Below, piece by piece: positions 34,430 to 44,071 of a stretch of DNA of 64,000 nucleotides. The DNA comes from Trinickia violacea (lineage in GTDB: Bacteria > Pseudomonadota > Gammaproteobacteria > Burkholderiales > Burkholderiaceae): the NCBI RefSeq assembly GCF_005280735.1, contig NZ_CP040078.1, positions 372,001-436,000 on the forward strand, in the 5' to 3' direction. The notes beneath the pieces were generated by a model. The model saw nothing but the letters and a program-made list of their open reading frames with translations. It was not told where the DNA came from and searched no databases. Position 1 is the first letter of the stretch, and every line of letters begins with the position of its first letter. Position numbers and translations under genes: made by a program.

Positions 34430-35440
34430 ATGGCAGATCAATCGCGAGACCTCGTTCTCGTCACCGGCGCGTCCGGCTTTGTCGGCTCGGCCGTCGCGCG
34501 CATCGCGCAACAAAAGGGCTTCGCCGTTCGCGTGCTGGTGCGCGCGACGAGCCCACGCAAGAACCTCGAAGACCTGAACGCGGAAGTCGCCGTCGGCGAC
34601 ATGCGCGACGAAGCCTCGATGCGCGCCGCCCTGCGCGGCGTGCGCTATCTGCTTCACGTCGCCGCCGACTATCGCCTGTGGGCCCCCGACCCCGCCGAGA
34701 TCGAACGGGCGAACCTCGAAGGCACCGAAGCGACGATGCGCGCGGCGCTCGCCGAGGGCGTCGAGCGCATCGTCTACACGAGCAGCGTCGCAACACTCAA
34801 GGTCACGAGCTCCGGGAATTCCGCCGATGAAACCGCGCCGCTCACCGCTGAGAACGCGATCGGCGTCTACAAGCGCAGCAAGGTGCTCGCCGAGCGCGCG
34901 GTCGAGCGCATGATCGAGCGCGACCGGCTGCCCGCCGTGATCGTCAATCCGTCGACGCCGATCGGCCCGCGCGACGTGAAGCCGACGCCGACCGGCCGCA
35001 TCATCGTCGAGGCCGCGCTCGGCAAGATTCCGGCGTTCGTCGATACGGGGCTGAACCTCGTGCACGTCGACGACGTCGCCGCCGGCCACTTCCTCGCGCT
35101 CGAACACGGACGCATCGGCGAGCGCTACATCCTCGGCGGCGAGAACCTGCCGCTGCAGCAGATGCTCGCCGACATCGCGGCGCTCACGGGCCGCAAGCCG
35201 CCGACGATCAGCCTGCCGCGCTGGCCGCTCTATCCGCTGGCGCTCGGCGCGGAGGCCGTCGCGAAGATCACGAAGCGCGAGCCGTTCGTGACCGTCGACG
35301 GCCTCAAGATGTCGAAGAACAAGATGTACTTCACGTCGGCGAAGGCGGAACGCGAGCTCGGCTATCGCGCGCGGCCGTATCGCGAGGGCTTGCGCGATGC
35401 GCTCGACTGGTTCCGGCAAGCGGGCTACTTGACGAAGTGA
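34430..35440 (+). CDS. hpnA: Hopanoid-associated sugar epimerase HpnA
   Basis: A 336-residue extended short-chain dehydrogenase. The NAD motif TGASGFVGSAVAR lies at residues 11-23, and the catalytic YxxxK is YKRSK. The HpnA-type block HVAADYRLWAPDPAEIERAN is clear. It is thought to act on the sugar-like head group of bacteriohopanepolyols, but its exact reaction is not established. It lies next to the hpnB/hpnC pair and belongs to the split hopanoid locus. Confidence 0.92.
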   Translation: MADQSRDLVLVTGASGFVGSAVARIAQQKGFAVRVLVRATSPRKNLEDLNAEVAVGDMRDEASMRAALRGVRYLLHVAADYRLWAPDPAEIERANLEGTEATMRAALAEGVERIVYTSSVATLKVTSSGNSADETAPLTAENAIGVYKRSKVLAERAVERMIERDRLPAVIVNPSTPIGPRDVKPTPTGRIIVEAALGKIPAFVDTGLNLVHVDDVAAGHFLALEHGRIGERYILGGENLPLQQMLADIAALTGRKPPTISLPRWPLYPLALGAEAVAKITKREPFVTVDGLKMSKNKMYFTSAKAERELGYRARPYREGLRDALDWFRQAGYLTK

Positions 35441-35619
35441 ACACGTGAGGAAGACGTGACTCGGTGACGCGGCCGCCGCGCTTTGCGGCGGTCCGGCGTG
35501 GTCCGGCATGGCAAACGCACAGCGCGCCGAGCAATTTGTTACAACCTGTGTACGCCGCGCTGCGATCACAGCCCGCGCGCAGCGAGTAAAATCGCGAGTC
35601 TTACGTAGAGAAGCCTCGC

Positions 35620-36204
35620 ATGAACCTCCAAGAACAGATCGGCGCGCTCGAAACGGGTGTCGATCAGCTCACCCAGCTCATTCAAACCGCGCTCGCTCAA
35701 CAAGCGGCGCACGAAGCCTCGGCTGAGCGCGCGTCCGCGGCACCGGCCGCAGGCGCTGACTCCGGCGAAACGGCGCAAGCGGCAGCGGTAGCCGCCGAAC
35801 CGGCTGCTGATCACGCGACCGCTCCCGCCGCCGACGCGCCGGTTGGCGAACCAGCGCATGCTGTCGAAACCGTCGACGAAAAACCCACGCTGCACGTCGC
35901 GCGCCCGGCGCAAAACGAGATCGTGCTGACGGTCGGCGGACAGTCGGTGTCGTTGCATCCGGACCAGGTGGGGGAGCTGATCGAAGAACTGGCGAACGCG
36001 CGCGCGTCGATGGTGCCGGAGCCGCCGACGGGCTTGGCGCCCGGCTGGCGTTTCGTGTCGACGAAGAATCCGGTGATGGCCGTGCAGAAGCAATCGAACG
36101 GCGATCGTCTCTTGGTGCTGCGCCACACGGGCCACGGCTGGGTGCCGTTCACGTTCTCGCCGGATATGGCGATTCAGCTCTATATGATGCTGACGCAGCG
36201 TTGA
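35620..36204 (+). CDS. Conserved hypothetical protein with Ala-rich linker
   Basis: A 194-residue protein I do not assign to a family. The N-terminus, NLQEQIGALETGVDQLTQLI, is a likely coiled coil. Residues about 25-95 are an Ala/Pro/Glu-rich linker. The C-terminal 95 residues look folded, from HVARPAQNEIVLTVGGQSVS to the end FSPDMAIQLYMMLTQR. There is no signal peptide. It sits between hpnA and hpnB, and a hopanoid link is possible only by position. Confidence 0.7.
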   Translation: MNLQEQIGALETGVDQLTQLIQTALAQQAAHEASAERASAAPAAGADSGETAQAAAVAAEPAADHATAPAADAPVGEPAHAVETVDEKPTLHVARPAQNEIVLTVGGQSVSLHPDQVGELIEELANARASMVPEPPTGLAPGWRFVSTKNPVMAVQKQSNGDRLLVLRHTGHGWVPFTFSPDMAIQLYMMLTQR

Positions 36205-36277
36205 TGGTGTTGAAACGGCGGCAGCGCAGTGCGCGCCGCCGCTATATCAGCCGCAAAACCCGTGCGGCGCTTGCGGC

Positions 36278-37453
36278 TTACCTCTCCTGCACCGGCGCCT
36301 GCACGCGCGCCTTCCACTGACCGCCCTTGCCGCGCCAATAGCGCACCGCGGACCCCACCGTCGCACCGACATAAAACAGCGCGACCAGCGGCAGCAGCGG
36401 CGCCCACAGCGGCGAACGCCCGTAGTAGCGCAGCATCGGCGCATACGCGCAGCACATCGCGGCCCATGCGACCCAAGCGGGCCATCCGTACGGACCGAGC
36501 ACGAGCGCAGCGACCGGCGGCACCAGATAAATCAGCGTCATGCCGATCAGCGTGCCCAGCAGCAGCCACGGCGAATAGCGCAACTGCGTGAACGCGGTGC
36601 GCGCGATCATGTTCCAGATCTCGCGCCAGTTGTCGTACGGACGCAGCGACACGCTATGCGCCGCAACGTCGAGCCGTATCGGATGATGCCCTTCGCCGCG
36701 ATGCTTGATCCGGCTCGCGAGGCTGCAATCGTCGATCAATTCGCCGCGAATCGATTCGATGCCGCCCGCTTCCTCGAGCGCCGCGCGCTTCACGAGCATG
36801 CAGCCGCCGGCCGCAGCGGCCGTCTTGTTGCGCGGATTGTTGACCCACGAGAACGGGTACAGCTTCGCGAAGAAGAACACGAACGCCGGGATCAGCGCTT
36901 TCTCCCAGAGCGAATCGCAGCGCAGCCGCACCATCAGCGAGACCAGATCGCGCTTCTCTTCGGTTGCGCGCGCAACGAGTTGCGCGACGGCGTCGGCAGG
37001 GTGTCCGATGTCGGCGTCGGTCAGCAGCAGGTAGTCGGCCGGCAGGCCGAGCGACTTTACCGCTTCGATACCCTGCGACTGCGCCCAGACCTTGCCCGAC
37101 CAGCCGGCAGGCAGCGGCTTCGCGGTCAGCACCGTCAGCCGCTCGGGCCGCTGCAGCGACAGCGCGGCGGCACGCGCGGCATCGGCGGTGCCGTCGGTGC
37201 TGTGGTCGTCGACGACGATTACATGGAATGCGCCCGGATAGTTCTGCGAGATCAGCGTCGAGACCGCCTTGCCGATCACGTCCGCTTCGTTGCGCGCGGG
37301 CACGACGGCGGCGACGGCCGGCCACGCGTCGCGCGGCCCGATCGGCAGCGGCGGCGCCGGACGCGTACGCCAGAAACCGCCGCGGGCAAACAACAGCACA
37401 CACCAGATCAGGAGCGATATGGCGGACAACAGAAACAGAATTGCGACGGTCAT
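36278..37453 (-). CDS. hpnB: Hopanoid-associated glycosyltransferase HpnB
   Basis: A family 2 glycosyltransferase of about 391 residues. One N-terminal membrane anchor is followed by the GT-A domain with VPARNEADVIGKAV, the UDP-sugar DDHSTDGTAD and the metal-binding LLTDADIGHP. Three or more membrane segments close the C-terminus. HpnB-type enzymes are associated with modification of hopanoid side chains. The start at 37453 overlaps the hpnC stop (ATGA), so the two are translationally coupled. Confidence 0.92.
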   Translation of the reverse strand: MTVAILFLLSAISLLIWCVLLFARGGFWRTRPAPPLPIGPRDAWPAVAAVVPARNEADVIGKAVSTLISQNYPGAFHVIVVDDHSTDGTADAARAAALSLQRPERLTVLTAKPLPAGWSGKVWAQSQGIEAVKSLGLPADYLLLTDADIGHPADAVAQLVARATEEKRDLVSLMVRLRCDSLWEKALIPAFVFFFAKLYPFSWVNNPRNKTAAAAGGCMLVKRAALEEAGGIESIRGELIDDCSLASRIKHRGEGHHPIRLDVAAHSVSLRPYDNWREIWNMIARTAFTQLRYSPWLLLGTLIGMTLIYLVPPVAALVLGPYGWPAWVAWAAMCCAYAPMLRYYGRSPLWAPLLPLVALFYVGATVGSAVRYWRGKGGQWKARVQAPVQER

Positions 37454-38325
37454 GCGTGGCCCTCGAACGAAAGTGCGCTTACGCCGACGCTGCCAAACAG
37501 ACGCATTTTCGCCGTGCGCGCCGCGATGATGCACCAATCGAGCGTTTCCAGCACGGGACGTTGGCGAAACACGTCGTAATCGGCCTGCTCGATGCGCTCG
37601 AGAATGCGCAGGCCGCCTTGGACGACGCTGCACAGCTCGAGACCGAAGCGCCCCGGCAGACGCCGCGCGAGCGGCGCGCCGCGCACCATCAGCGAACGCG
37701 CGTAGGCGATCTCATGCGCCATCAGCGCACGCCAGGCGTCGTTGCACGTGCCGCGCGCGATCTGCGACTCGGTCACGCCAAAGCGCGCGAGATCGGCGAG
37801 CGGCAGATAGAGATGCCCGTTGTTCCAGTCGATCGCCACGTCCTGCCACAAGTGGACGAGTTGCAGCGATGTGCAGATCGCGTCGGAAGCGGCGAGGTTG
37901 GCGGGGGTGGCGGCGCCGATCAGATGCAGCAGCAAATGCCCGATCGGGTTCGCCGAGCGGTTGCAGTATTCGGCGAGCGCGGCGCGATTGCCGTAGCGGG
38001 TGGTGTCGATATCGTGTTCGAACGACGCGACGAGGTCGTAGAACGGCGCCAGCGGCACACCATGTTGCGCGGACACGACAGCCACTTTTTCGAACAAGAG
38101 CGGGTGCACGGCGGCGGCACGGCCGTTCGCGGCGGCATCGAGCCCGGCCCGGAAGTCGGCCAGACGGGCGCGGCGCCCGGCGGGACTTCCGCTGCTAACG
38201 TCGGCGATTTCGGCCGCGGTGCGCACAAAGTGGTAAATCACGCCGGCCGGCGCGCGCAGCGCCTTCGGGAGCAAAAAGCGCGCGACCGGATCGTGTTCGT
38301 AGGGATCGACTTCCATACTGCACAT
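37450..38325 (-). CDS. hpnC: Squalene-forming synthase HpnC
   Basis: A protein of about 291 residues of the squalene/phytoene synthase fold. HpnC converts presqualene diphosphate to hydroxysqualene in the HpnC-D-E route. LLPKALRAPAGVIYHFVRTA and CTSLQLVHLWQDVAIDWNNG mark the family. The first acidic motif reads AEIAD (normally DDxAD-like), because the first Asp is Ala and the second is Glu. The second motif, QDVAIDWNNGHLYLP, keeps its Asp residues. The start is uncertain: ATGs at 38325 and 38316 and an upstream frame to 38361 lack a good ribosome site. Confidence 0.9.
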   Translation of the reverse strand: MCSMEVDPYEHDPVARFLLPKALRAPAGVIYHFVRTAAEIADVSSGSPAGRRARLADFRAGLDAAANGRAAAVHPLLFEKVAVVSAQHGVPLAPFYDLVASFEHDIDTTRYGNRAALAEYCNRSANPIGHLLLHLIGAATPANLAASDAICTSLQLVHLWQDVAIDWNNGHLYLPLADLARFGVTESQIARGTCNDAWRALMAHEIAYARSLMVRGAPLARRLPGRFGLELCSVVQGGLRILERIEQADYDVFRQRPVLETLDWCIIAARTAKMRLFGSVGVSALSFEGHA

Positions 38326-38581
38326 TCTGTAATGCAAGCGAAAGATTCGCTTTCGGCCCAATAGTTTACTGGGTTCCAGGGCACCGTTGCACGGGCGGAG
38401 ACGACTGCTTGCAAATAGCCGACGACCCTATTAAAGCGCGCCGGACCCGATAGCGGTAGAATGCGCGTTTGGATTCGGTTTGCCGGGATTGCGCCCGCTT
38501 TCTTCATACCTGGATTCGGGGCGATACAGTCGTGGCTACCGGCTTGTTCGAGACCCCGCGTCAGTCGGAGTTCCCTAACAT

Positions 38582-39526
38582 ATGCGAGTCATCCTTGCTC
38601 AGCCCCGCGGCTTTTGTGCGGGGGTCGTCCGCGCGATCGAGATCGTGGATCGTGCGCTGCAACGACACGGTGCACCCGTTTATGTGCGCCATGAAATTGT
38701 TCACAATCGGCACGTCGTCGAAAACCTGCGCAGCAAAGGCGCCCGCTTTGTCGAAGAACTCGACGAGGTGCCGCATGGCGCCGTGGCGATTTTCAGCGCG
38801 CACGGCGTGGCGCAAAGCGTCGAGCGCGATGCCGAACAACGCGGTCTCGACGTGCTCGACGCCACCTGCCCGCTGGTCACGAAAGTGCACGTGCAGGGCC
38901 GCCAGTACGTCGCGGCCGGCCGCACGCTGATCCTGATCGGCCACGCGGGGCACCCGGAAGTCGAAGGCACGATCGGCCAGATTCCCGGCCAGGTGCTGCT
39001 CGTGCAGAGCGAGGCGGAAGTGGCGACCCTGCCGCTCGCCGACGATACGCCGCTCGCGTACGTGACGCAGACCACGCTTTCCGTCGACGACACGCGCGGC
39101 ATCATCGAAGCGCTGATGCGCCGCTTCAAGGACATCGTCGGCCCGGATACGCGCGACATCTGCTACGCGACGCAAAACCGCCAAGCCGCGGTGCGCGAGC
39201 TTTCGAAGCAGGTCGACGTGCTGCTGGTGGTCGGCGCGACCAACAGCTCGAACTCGAACCGCCTGCGCGAGATCGGCACCGAAAGCGGCGTGCCGAGCTA
39301 CCTCGTCGCGGACGGCTCGGAAGTGAAGCCGGAATGGTTTGCCGCGACGCAGACGGTCGGTATCACGGCGGGCGCGTCGGCGCCCGAGGAAATGGTCGAA
39401 CACGTAATCAGTGCGCTGCGCGCCCTGGGGCCCGTCGAAGTCACGACGATGACGGGCCGTGAAGAAAAAGTCGAATTCAAGCTGCCGTCGAAGCTGGCCG
39501 AGCCAGCCGTCGCGCGCGAAGCCTAA
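38582..39526 (+). CDS. ispH: 4-hydroxy-3-methylbut-2-enyl diphosphate reductase IspH
   Basis: A 314-residue iron-sulfur enzyme, the last step of the MEP isoprenoid pathway, which makes IPP and DMAPP for hopanoids. The three cluster Cys are Cys12 (GFCAGV), Cys96 (DATCPLV) and Cys194 (ICYATQNRQ). The catalytic Glu region and the SNSNRL substrate motif are present. It is followed 11 bases later by hpnH, and the operon joins isoprenoid supply to hopanoid extension. Confidence 0.97.
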   Translation: MRVILAQPRGFCAGVVRAIEIVDRALQRHGAPVYVRHEIVHNRHVVENLRSKGARFVEELDEVPHGAVAIFSAHGVAQSVERDAEQRGLDVLDATCPLVTKVHVQGRQYVAAGRTLILIGHAGHPEVEGTIGQIPGQVLLVQSEAEVATLPLADDTPLAYVTQTTLSVDDTRGIIEALMRRFKDIVGPDTRDICYATQNRQAAVRELSKQVDVLLVVGATNSSNSNRLREIGTESGVPSYLVADGSEVKPEWFAATQTVGITAGASAPEEMVEHVISALRALGPVEVTTMTGREEKVEFKLPSKLAEPAVAREA

Positions 39527-39537
39527 GGAGCTCAACC

Positions 39538-40689
39538 TTGTCTATTCCGCTGCTGCAAAAAGTCCGTGTTGGCTCCTACATCTTCCGCCAGCACTTTTCC
39601 GGCAACAAACGCTACCCGCTAGCGCTGATGCTCGAGCCGCTGTTCCGCTGCAACCTCGCCTGCAACGGCTGCGGCAAGATCGATTATCCGGACCCCATCC
39701 TGAACCAGCGCCTGTCGCTCGAAGAGTGCCTGGGCGCGGTCGACGAGTGCGGCGCGCCGGTCGTTTCGATCGCCGGCGGCGAACCGCTCTTGCACAAGGA
39801 AATGCCGCAGATCGTCAAGGGCATCATCAAGCGCAAGAAGTTCGTCTACCTGTGCACGAACGCGCTCCTGATGGAAAAGAAGATGGACGACTACGAGCCG
39901 AGCCCGTATTTCGTCTGGTCGGTGCACCTCGACGGCGATCAGCAGATGCACGATCACTCGGTGTCGCAGGAAGGCGTCTACGACAAGGCCGTCGCCGCGA
40001 TCCGCGAAGCGAAGCGCCGCGGCTTCCGCGTCAACATCAACTGCACGCTGTTCAACGATGCCGTGCCCGAGCGCGTCGCCGCGTTCTTCGATACGTTGAA
40101 GCCGATCGGCGTCGACGGCATCACGGTGTCGCCGGGCTATGCCTATGAGCGCGCACCGGATCAGCAGCACTTCCTGAACCGCGACAAGACCAAGCAGCTG
40201 TTCCGCGAGATCTTCAAGCGCGGCAACAACGGCAAGAACTGGTCGTTCAGCCAGTCGGGCCTGTTCCTCGACTTCCTCGCGGGCAACCAGACCTACGAAT
40301 GCACGCCGTGGGGCAACCCGGCGCGCACGGTGTTCGGCTGGCAAAAGCCGTGTTATCTGGTCGGCGAAGGCTACGTGAAGACCTTCAAGGAACTGATGGA
40401 GACCACCGACTGGGACAAGTACGGCACCGGCAACTACGAAAAGTGCGCGGACTGCATGGTCCACTGCGGCTTCGAAGCGACTGCGGTGATGGATACCGTG
40501 GCGCATCCGCTGAAGGCGCTGGGCGTGGCGTTGCGCGGTCCGAAGACCGAAGGCGCGTTCGTCAAGGACATCCCGCTCGACAAGCAGCGTCCGGCTGAAT
40601 ACGTGTTCTCGCGTCACGTCGAGATCAAGCTCGAGGAAATCGGGCGTGCGAACAGTGCGAAGAAAACGCAGGCGGTCGCTGCGCATTAA
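39538..40689 (+). CDS. hpnH: Adenosyl-hopene transferase HpnH (radical SAM)
   Basis: A 383-residue radical SAM enzyme that joins adenosine to hopene, the first step of extended hopanoid side chains. The cluster motif is CNLACNGC (Cys38, Cys42, Cys45). The block DGITVSPGYAYERAPDQQHF and the C-terminal Cys-containing YEKCADCMVHCGFEATAV are typical. The start is TTG with AAGGAG eight bases upstream. It ends the operon, followed by a strong terminator. Confidence 0.95.
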   Translation: MSIPLLQKVRVGSYIFRQHFSGNKRYPLALMLEPLFRCNLACNGCGKIDYPDPILNQRLSLEECLGAVDECGAPVVSIAGGEPLLHKEMPQIVKGIIKRKKFVYLCTNALLMEKKMDDYEPSPYFVWSVHLDGDQQMHDHSVSQEGVYDKAVAAIREAKRRGFRVNINCTLFNDAVPERVAAFFDTLKPIGVDGITVSPGYAYERAPDQQHFLNRDKTKQLFREIFKRGNNGKNWSFSQSGLFLDFLAGNQTYECTPWGNPARTVFGWQKPCYLVGEGYVKTFKELMETTDWDKYGTGNYEKCADCMVHCGFEATAVMDTVAHPLKALGVALRGPKTEGAFVKDIPLDKQRPAEYVFSRHVEIKLEEIGRANSAKKTQAVAAH

Positions 40690-40726
40690 ACCGGCAACTC
40701 GCACGCTGCGTGCGTGATGAAAGAAA

Positions 40727-40759
40727 GGGCGCAACGAGTCAACCTGTTGCGCCCTTTTT
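40727..40759 (+). terminator. Rho-independent terminator after hpnH
   Basis: GGGCGCAAC and GTTGCGCCC form a perfect 9-bp stem with a 10-base loop, followed by TTTTT. It ends the ispH-hpnH operon. Confidence 0.9.
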
Positions 40760-40847
40760 CATGCCCGCGCCGCTCCGAAAAGCGGCCTCGATCATCGATG
40801 GCGCGGCTCCCGAATTCCCTCACCTTACGCCGATCCGGAAGGCAACC

Positions 40848-41603
40848 ATGACACAGCGCATCCTGCTGATGAGCAGCTCCCGCAAAGACAACCTCGGCTA
40901 TCTGGAGCACGCCGCCGAACAGATCCATACGGTACTCAAACACGAAGCGCGAAAGATTGTCTTCGTTCCGTTTGCCGGTGTCGCATTCGGTTTCGACGCT
41001 TATGAAGCGATCGTCAAGCCGACGTTCGAAACGCTCGGCTACGCGCTCGAGTCGATTCATCGCAGCGCGAATCCGACGCTCGCGATCGAGCAGGCGGATG
41101 CGATCGCGGTCGGCGGCGGCAATACCTTTGCGCTTCTGAAGCGCATGTACGAGGCCGACATCGTCGATGCGATTCGCGCGAAGGTGCACGCGGGCACGCC
41201 TTATATCGGCTGGAGCGCGGGCAGCAATGTGGCATGTCCGACGATCCGTACAACTAACGACATGCCGATCGTCCAGCCGCCGACGCTGCGCGCGCTCGGC
41301 CTCGTGCCGTTCCAGATCAACCCGCACTTCATCAGCGGCAAGCCGGCGGGGCACAACGGAGAAAGCCGCGAGGAACGCCTTGCCGAGTTTCTCGAGATCA
41401 ATGCACCCGAGCAGGTGTTCGCGCTGCCCGAAGGCTCGGCGCTCTACTCGGACGGCACGAACGGCACCGTGCTCGGCGAGCGCGGCGCGTTGCATTTCAC
41501 AGGCAAGGACGCGATCGTGAAGATCGCCGAAGGCGAGACGTTCCCGCTTGCGCAGATCATCGGCCCCGCTGATCTCGCGGATTGGCCCGCGCTCCGGATC
41601 TGA
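40848..41603 (+). CDS. pepE: Dipeptidase E (alpha-aspartyl dipeptidase), peptidase S51
   Basis: A cytosolic enzyme of about 251 residues that splits Asp-X dipeptides. The nucleophile Ser123 lies in GWSAGSNVA, GGGNTFALLKRM precedes it, and the family His follows in INPHFISGKP. The start at 40848 has GGAAGG upstream; the longer frame from 40710 overlaps the terminator. The gene lies inside the hopanoid locus without an apparent link to it. Confidence 0.93.
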   Translation: MTQRILLMSSSRKDNLGYLEHAAEQIHTVLKHEARKIVFVPFAGVAFGFDAYEAIVKPTFETLGYALESIHRSANPTLAIEQADAIAVGGGNTFALLKRMYEADIVDAIRAKVHAGTPYIGWSAGSNVACPTIRTTNDMPIVQPPTLRALGLVPFQINPHFISGKPAGHNGESREERLAEFLEINAPEQVFALPEGSALYSDGTNGTVLGERGALHFTGKDAIVKIAEGETFPLAQIIGPADLADWPALRI

Positions 41604-41621
41604 ACACCGGCAGGGTCCGGG

Positions 41622-41837
41622 TCAGCAGCACTTCCCCGCCCCGCCGCCATACCGCGCATCCTGCCGCTCGCGAAAAAACTCCTCATACGTCATCACAGCC
41701 CGATCCGGATGCGTCGCGCGCATGTGCGCGACATACGTCTCATAGTCAGGCACCCCGACCATCAGCCGCAGCGCCTGCCCGAGATACCGGCCCGCGTTCC
41801 GCACTTCATTTCGCACCTCATGCAGATTGGAAAACAT
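41622..41837 (-). CDS. YbdD/YjiX-family small protein, CstA-associated (KCU-star type, Cys form)
   Basis: A 71-residue protein that commonly accompanies CstA-type peptide/pyruvate transporters. RYLGQALRLMVGVPDYETYV and HPDRAVMTYEEFFRERQDAR are the family core. The C-terminus is GGGAGKCC then TGA. In part of the family the end is Lys-Cys-Sec; here a normal Cys codon stands in that place. It lies directly after cstA in the same operon. Confidence 0.9.
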   Translation of the reverse strand: MFSNLHEVRNEVRNAGRYLGQALRLMVGVPDYETYVAHMRATHPDRAVMTYEEFFRERQDARYGGGAGKCC

Positions 41838-41850
41838 CGCGGGCCTCCGT

Positions 41851-43929
41851 TTATTGAACCGTCACGCCTGCTTGGTGCGCCGGCATCGCTTCGAACGGCG
41901 TCTCATTCGACGTCGGCCGATCGGCGCGACGTGCGCGCATTACCGCGATCACGCCATACACCACCATGCTCACCACGACGAAGATGAAGAGCCCAGCCAG
42001 CGCCGCATCGATGTAGTCGTTGAAGATCACGCGCTGCATCTGCTCGATCGACTTCGCGGGCGCCATCACCGTGCCCGCATCGGCCGCCGCCGAGAGCTTC
42101 GCCGCATGCGCCAGGAAGCCGATCTTCGGATTCGCATCGAAAATCTTCTGCCACCCCGCCGTCAGCGTACAGATCAAGAGCCACACCGTCGGCACCAGCG
42201 TGACCCAAGCAAAGCGGTCGCGCTTCATCTTGAAGAGCACCACCGTGCCAAGCGTCAGCGCAATCGCGGCCAGCATCTGATTCGAGATGCCGAACAGCGG
42301 CCACAGCGTATTGATGCCGCCAAGCGGATCAACCACGCCTTGATACAGGAAGTAGCCCCACGCCCCGACGCACAGTGCAGTGGCCACAAGATTCGCCGGC
42401 AACGAATCGGTACGCTTGAGCGAAGGATGGAACGTGCCGAGCAGGTCTTGCAGCATGAAGCGGCCCGCGCGCGTACCGGCGTCAACTGCCGTCAAGATAA
42501 AGAGCGCTTCGAACAGAATCGCGAAGTGATACCAGAACGCCATCATCGCCTCGCCGCCGATCACTTGATGCAGGATGTGCGCCATGCCGACCGCGAGCGT
42601 CGGCGCGCCCCCGGCGCGCGCGATGATCGTCGTTTCGCCGACAGCCTTCGCGGTCGAGGTGAGCATGTCCGGCGTCAGCATGAAGCCCCAGCTCGAGACC
42701 GTCTGCGCCACGGCTTCCGGCGTCGTGCCGAGCACGGCCGCAGGCGCGTTCATCGCGAAGTAGATACCCGGCTCGATCACGCAAGCAGCCACCAGCGCCA
42801 TGATCGCGACGAACGATTCCATCAGCATCGCGCCATACCCGATGAAACGCGCGTTGGTTTCGTTGTCGAGCAGCTTGGGCGTCGTGCCCGACGAAATCAG
42901 CGCGTGGAAGCCCGACACTGCGCCGCACGCAATCGTGATGAACAAGAACGGGAACAGGTTGCCCGACCAGACCGGACCGGTGCCGTCGACGAACTTCGTC
43001 AGCGCAGGCATCTTCAGTTGCGGCGCGACGACGAGAATGCCGATCGCGAGGCCCAGAATCGTGCCGATCTTGAGGAACGTCGAAAGATAATCGCGCGGCG
43101 CGAGCAGCAGCCAAATCGGCAGCACGGAAGCGACAAAGCCGTAGCCGATCAGAATCCACGTCAGCTGCGTGCCGTTGAATGTGAACCAGGCGGCGAGCGT
43201 CGGCGAATCGTGCACGTGCTGGCCGTAGACGATCGACGCCATCAACAACACGAAACCGATGATCGACACCTCGCCGATGCGGCCCGGCCGGATGTAGCGC
43301 GTGTAGACGCCCATGAACAGCGCGATCGGAATCGTCGCGGCAACCGTGAACGTGCCCCACGGCGAATGGGCCAGCGCCTTCACAACGATCAGCGCGAGCA
43401 CCGCGAGAATGATCACCATGATGAGGAACGCGCCGAACAGCGCGATTACGCCGGGCACGGTGCCGAGTTCCATCTTGACGAGGTCGCCGAGTGAGCGTCC
43501 GTCGCGGCGCGACGAGATGAACAGCACGATGAAGTCCTGCACAGCGCCCGCGAACACGACGCCCGCGAGAATCCACAGCATGCCGGGCGTATAGCCCATC
43601 TGCGCGGCCAGCACGGGGCCGACGAGCGGTCCGGCGCCGGCGATCGCGGCAAAGTGATGGCCGAACAGCACGTACTTGTTGGTCGGCACGTAGTCGAGGC
43701 CGTCGTTGTGCTTGACCGCGGGCGTCATGCGCAGGCCGTCGAGCTGCAGCACCTTGCTCGCGATGAAACGGCTATAGAAGCGATACGCAATCAAATAGAC
43801 GCACACCGCGGCGATCACGACCCACAGGGCGCTGACCCGCTCGCCGTGTGCCAGCGCGATGGTGCCGAACGCGAACGCGCCCAATAGCGCGACCGCGATC
43901 CAGATAAAACATTGGGAAGCCCGATTCAT
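41851..43929 (-). CDS. cstA: Carbon starvation protein A (peptide/pyruvate transporter)
   Basis: A 692-residue inner-membrane transporter with many membrane segments, close to the length of E. coli CstA and BtsT. The family blocks YRFYSRFIASKVLQLDGLRM, NKYVLFGHHFAAIAGAGPLV and LFEALFILTAVDAGTR are clear. CstA-type proteins take up peptides or pyruvate when carbon is limiting. The start at 43929 is the family N-terminus MNRASQCFIW. A divergent histidine kinase and response regulator lie upstream, and YbdD follows. Confidence 0.95.
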   Translation of the reverse strand: MNRASQCFIWIAVALLGAFAFGTIALAHGERVSALWVVIAAVCVYLIAYRFYSRFIASKVLQLDGLRMTPAVKHNDGLDYVPTNKYVLFGHHFAAIAGAGPLVGPVLAAQMGYTPGMLWILAGVVFAGAVQDFIVLFISSRRDGRSLGDLVKMELGTVPGVIALFGAFLIMVIILAVLALIVVKALAHSPWGTFTVAATIPIALFMGVYTRYIRPGRIGEVSIIGFVLLMASIVYGQHVHDSPTLAAWFTFNGTQLTWILIGYGFVASVLPIWLLLAPRDYLSTFLKIGTILGLAIGILVVAPQLKMPALTKFVDGTGPVWSGNLFPFLFITIACGAVSGFHALISSGTTPKLLDNETNARFIGYGAMLMESFVAIMALVAACVIEPGIYFAMNAPAAVLGTTPEAVAQTVSSWGFMLTPDMLTSTAKAVGETTIIARAGGAPTLAVGMAHILHQVIGGEAMMAFWYHFAILFEALFILTAVDAGTRAGRFMLQDLLGTFHPSLKRTDSLPANLVATALCVGAWGYFLYQGVVDPLGGINTLWPLFGISNQMLAAIALTLGTVVLFKMKRDRFAWVTLVPTVWLLICTLTAGWQKIFDANPKIGFLAHAAKLSAAADAGTVMAPAKSIEQMQRVIFNDYIDAALAGLFIFVVVSMVVYGVIAVMRARRADRPTSNETPFEAMPAHQAGVTVQ

Positions 43930-44071
43930 GGCGTCTCCTAAATTATTATGAGAAACCGGCGTGAGGCGCCGGTATTGCGAAATCACACGCAGGGCAAGCG
44001 TGACGCACGGCGCATAGACCGCGTCATGGCCGTGTAGTATTCGCTTTCGATGTAGGCGTCACAAGCGGACA

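Noticed and set aside
41622..41630. TGA of the YbdD-like gene read as selenocysteine
   Set aside because: Lys-Cys is followed by a normal Cys codon and then TGA; no in-frame stop follows directly as in the Lys-Cys-Sec-stop pattern, and no SECIS or Sec machinery is visible.
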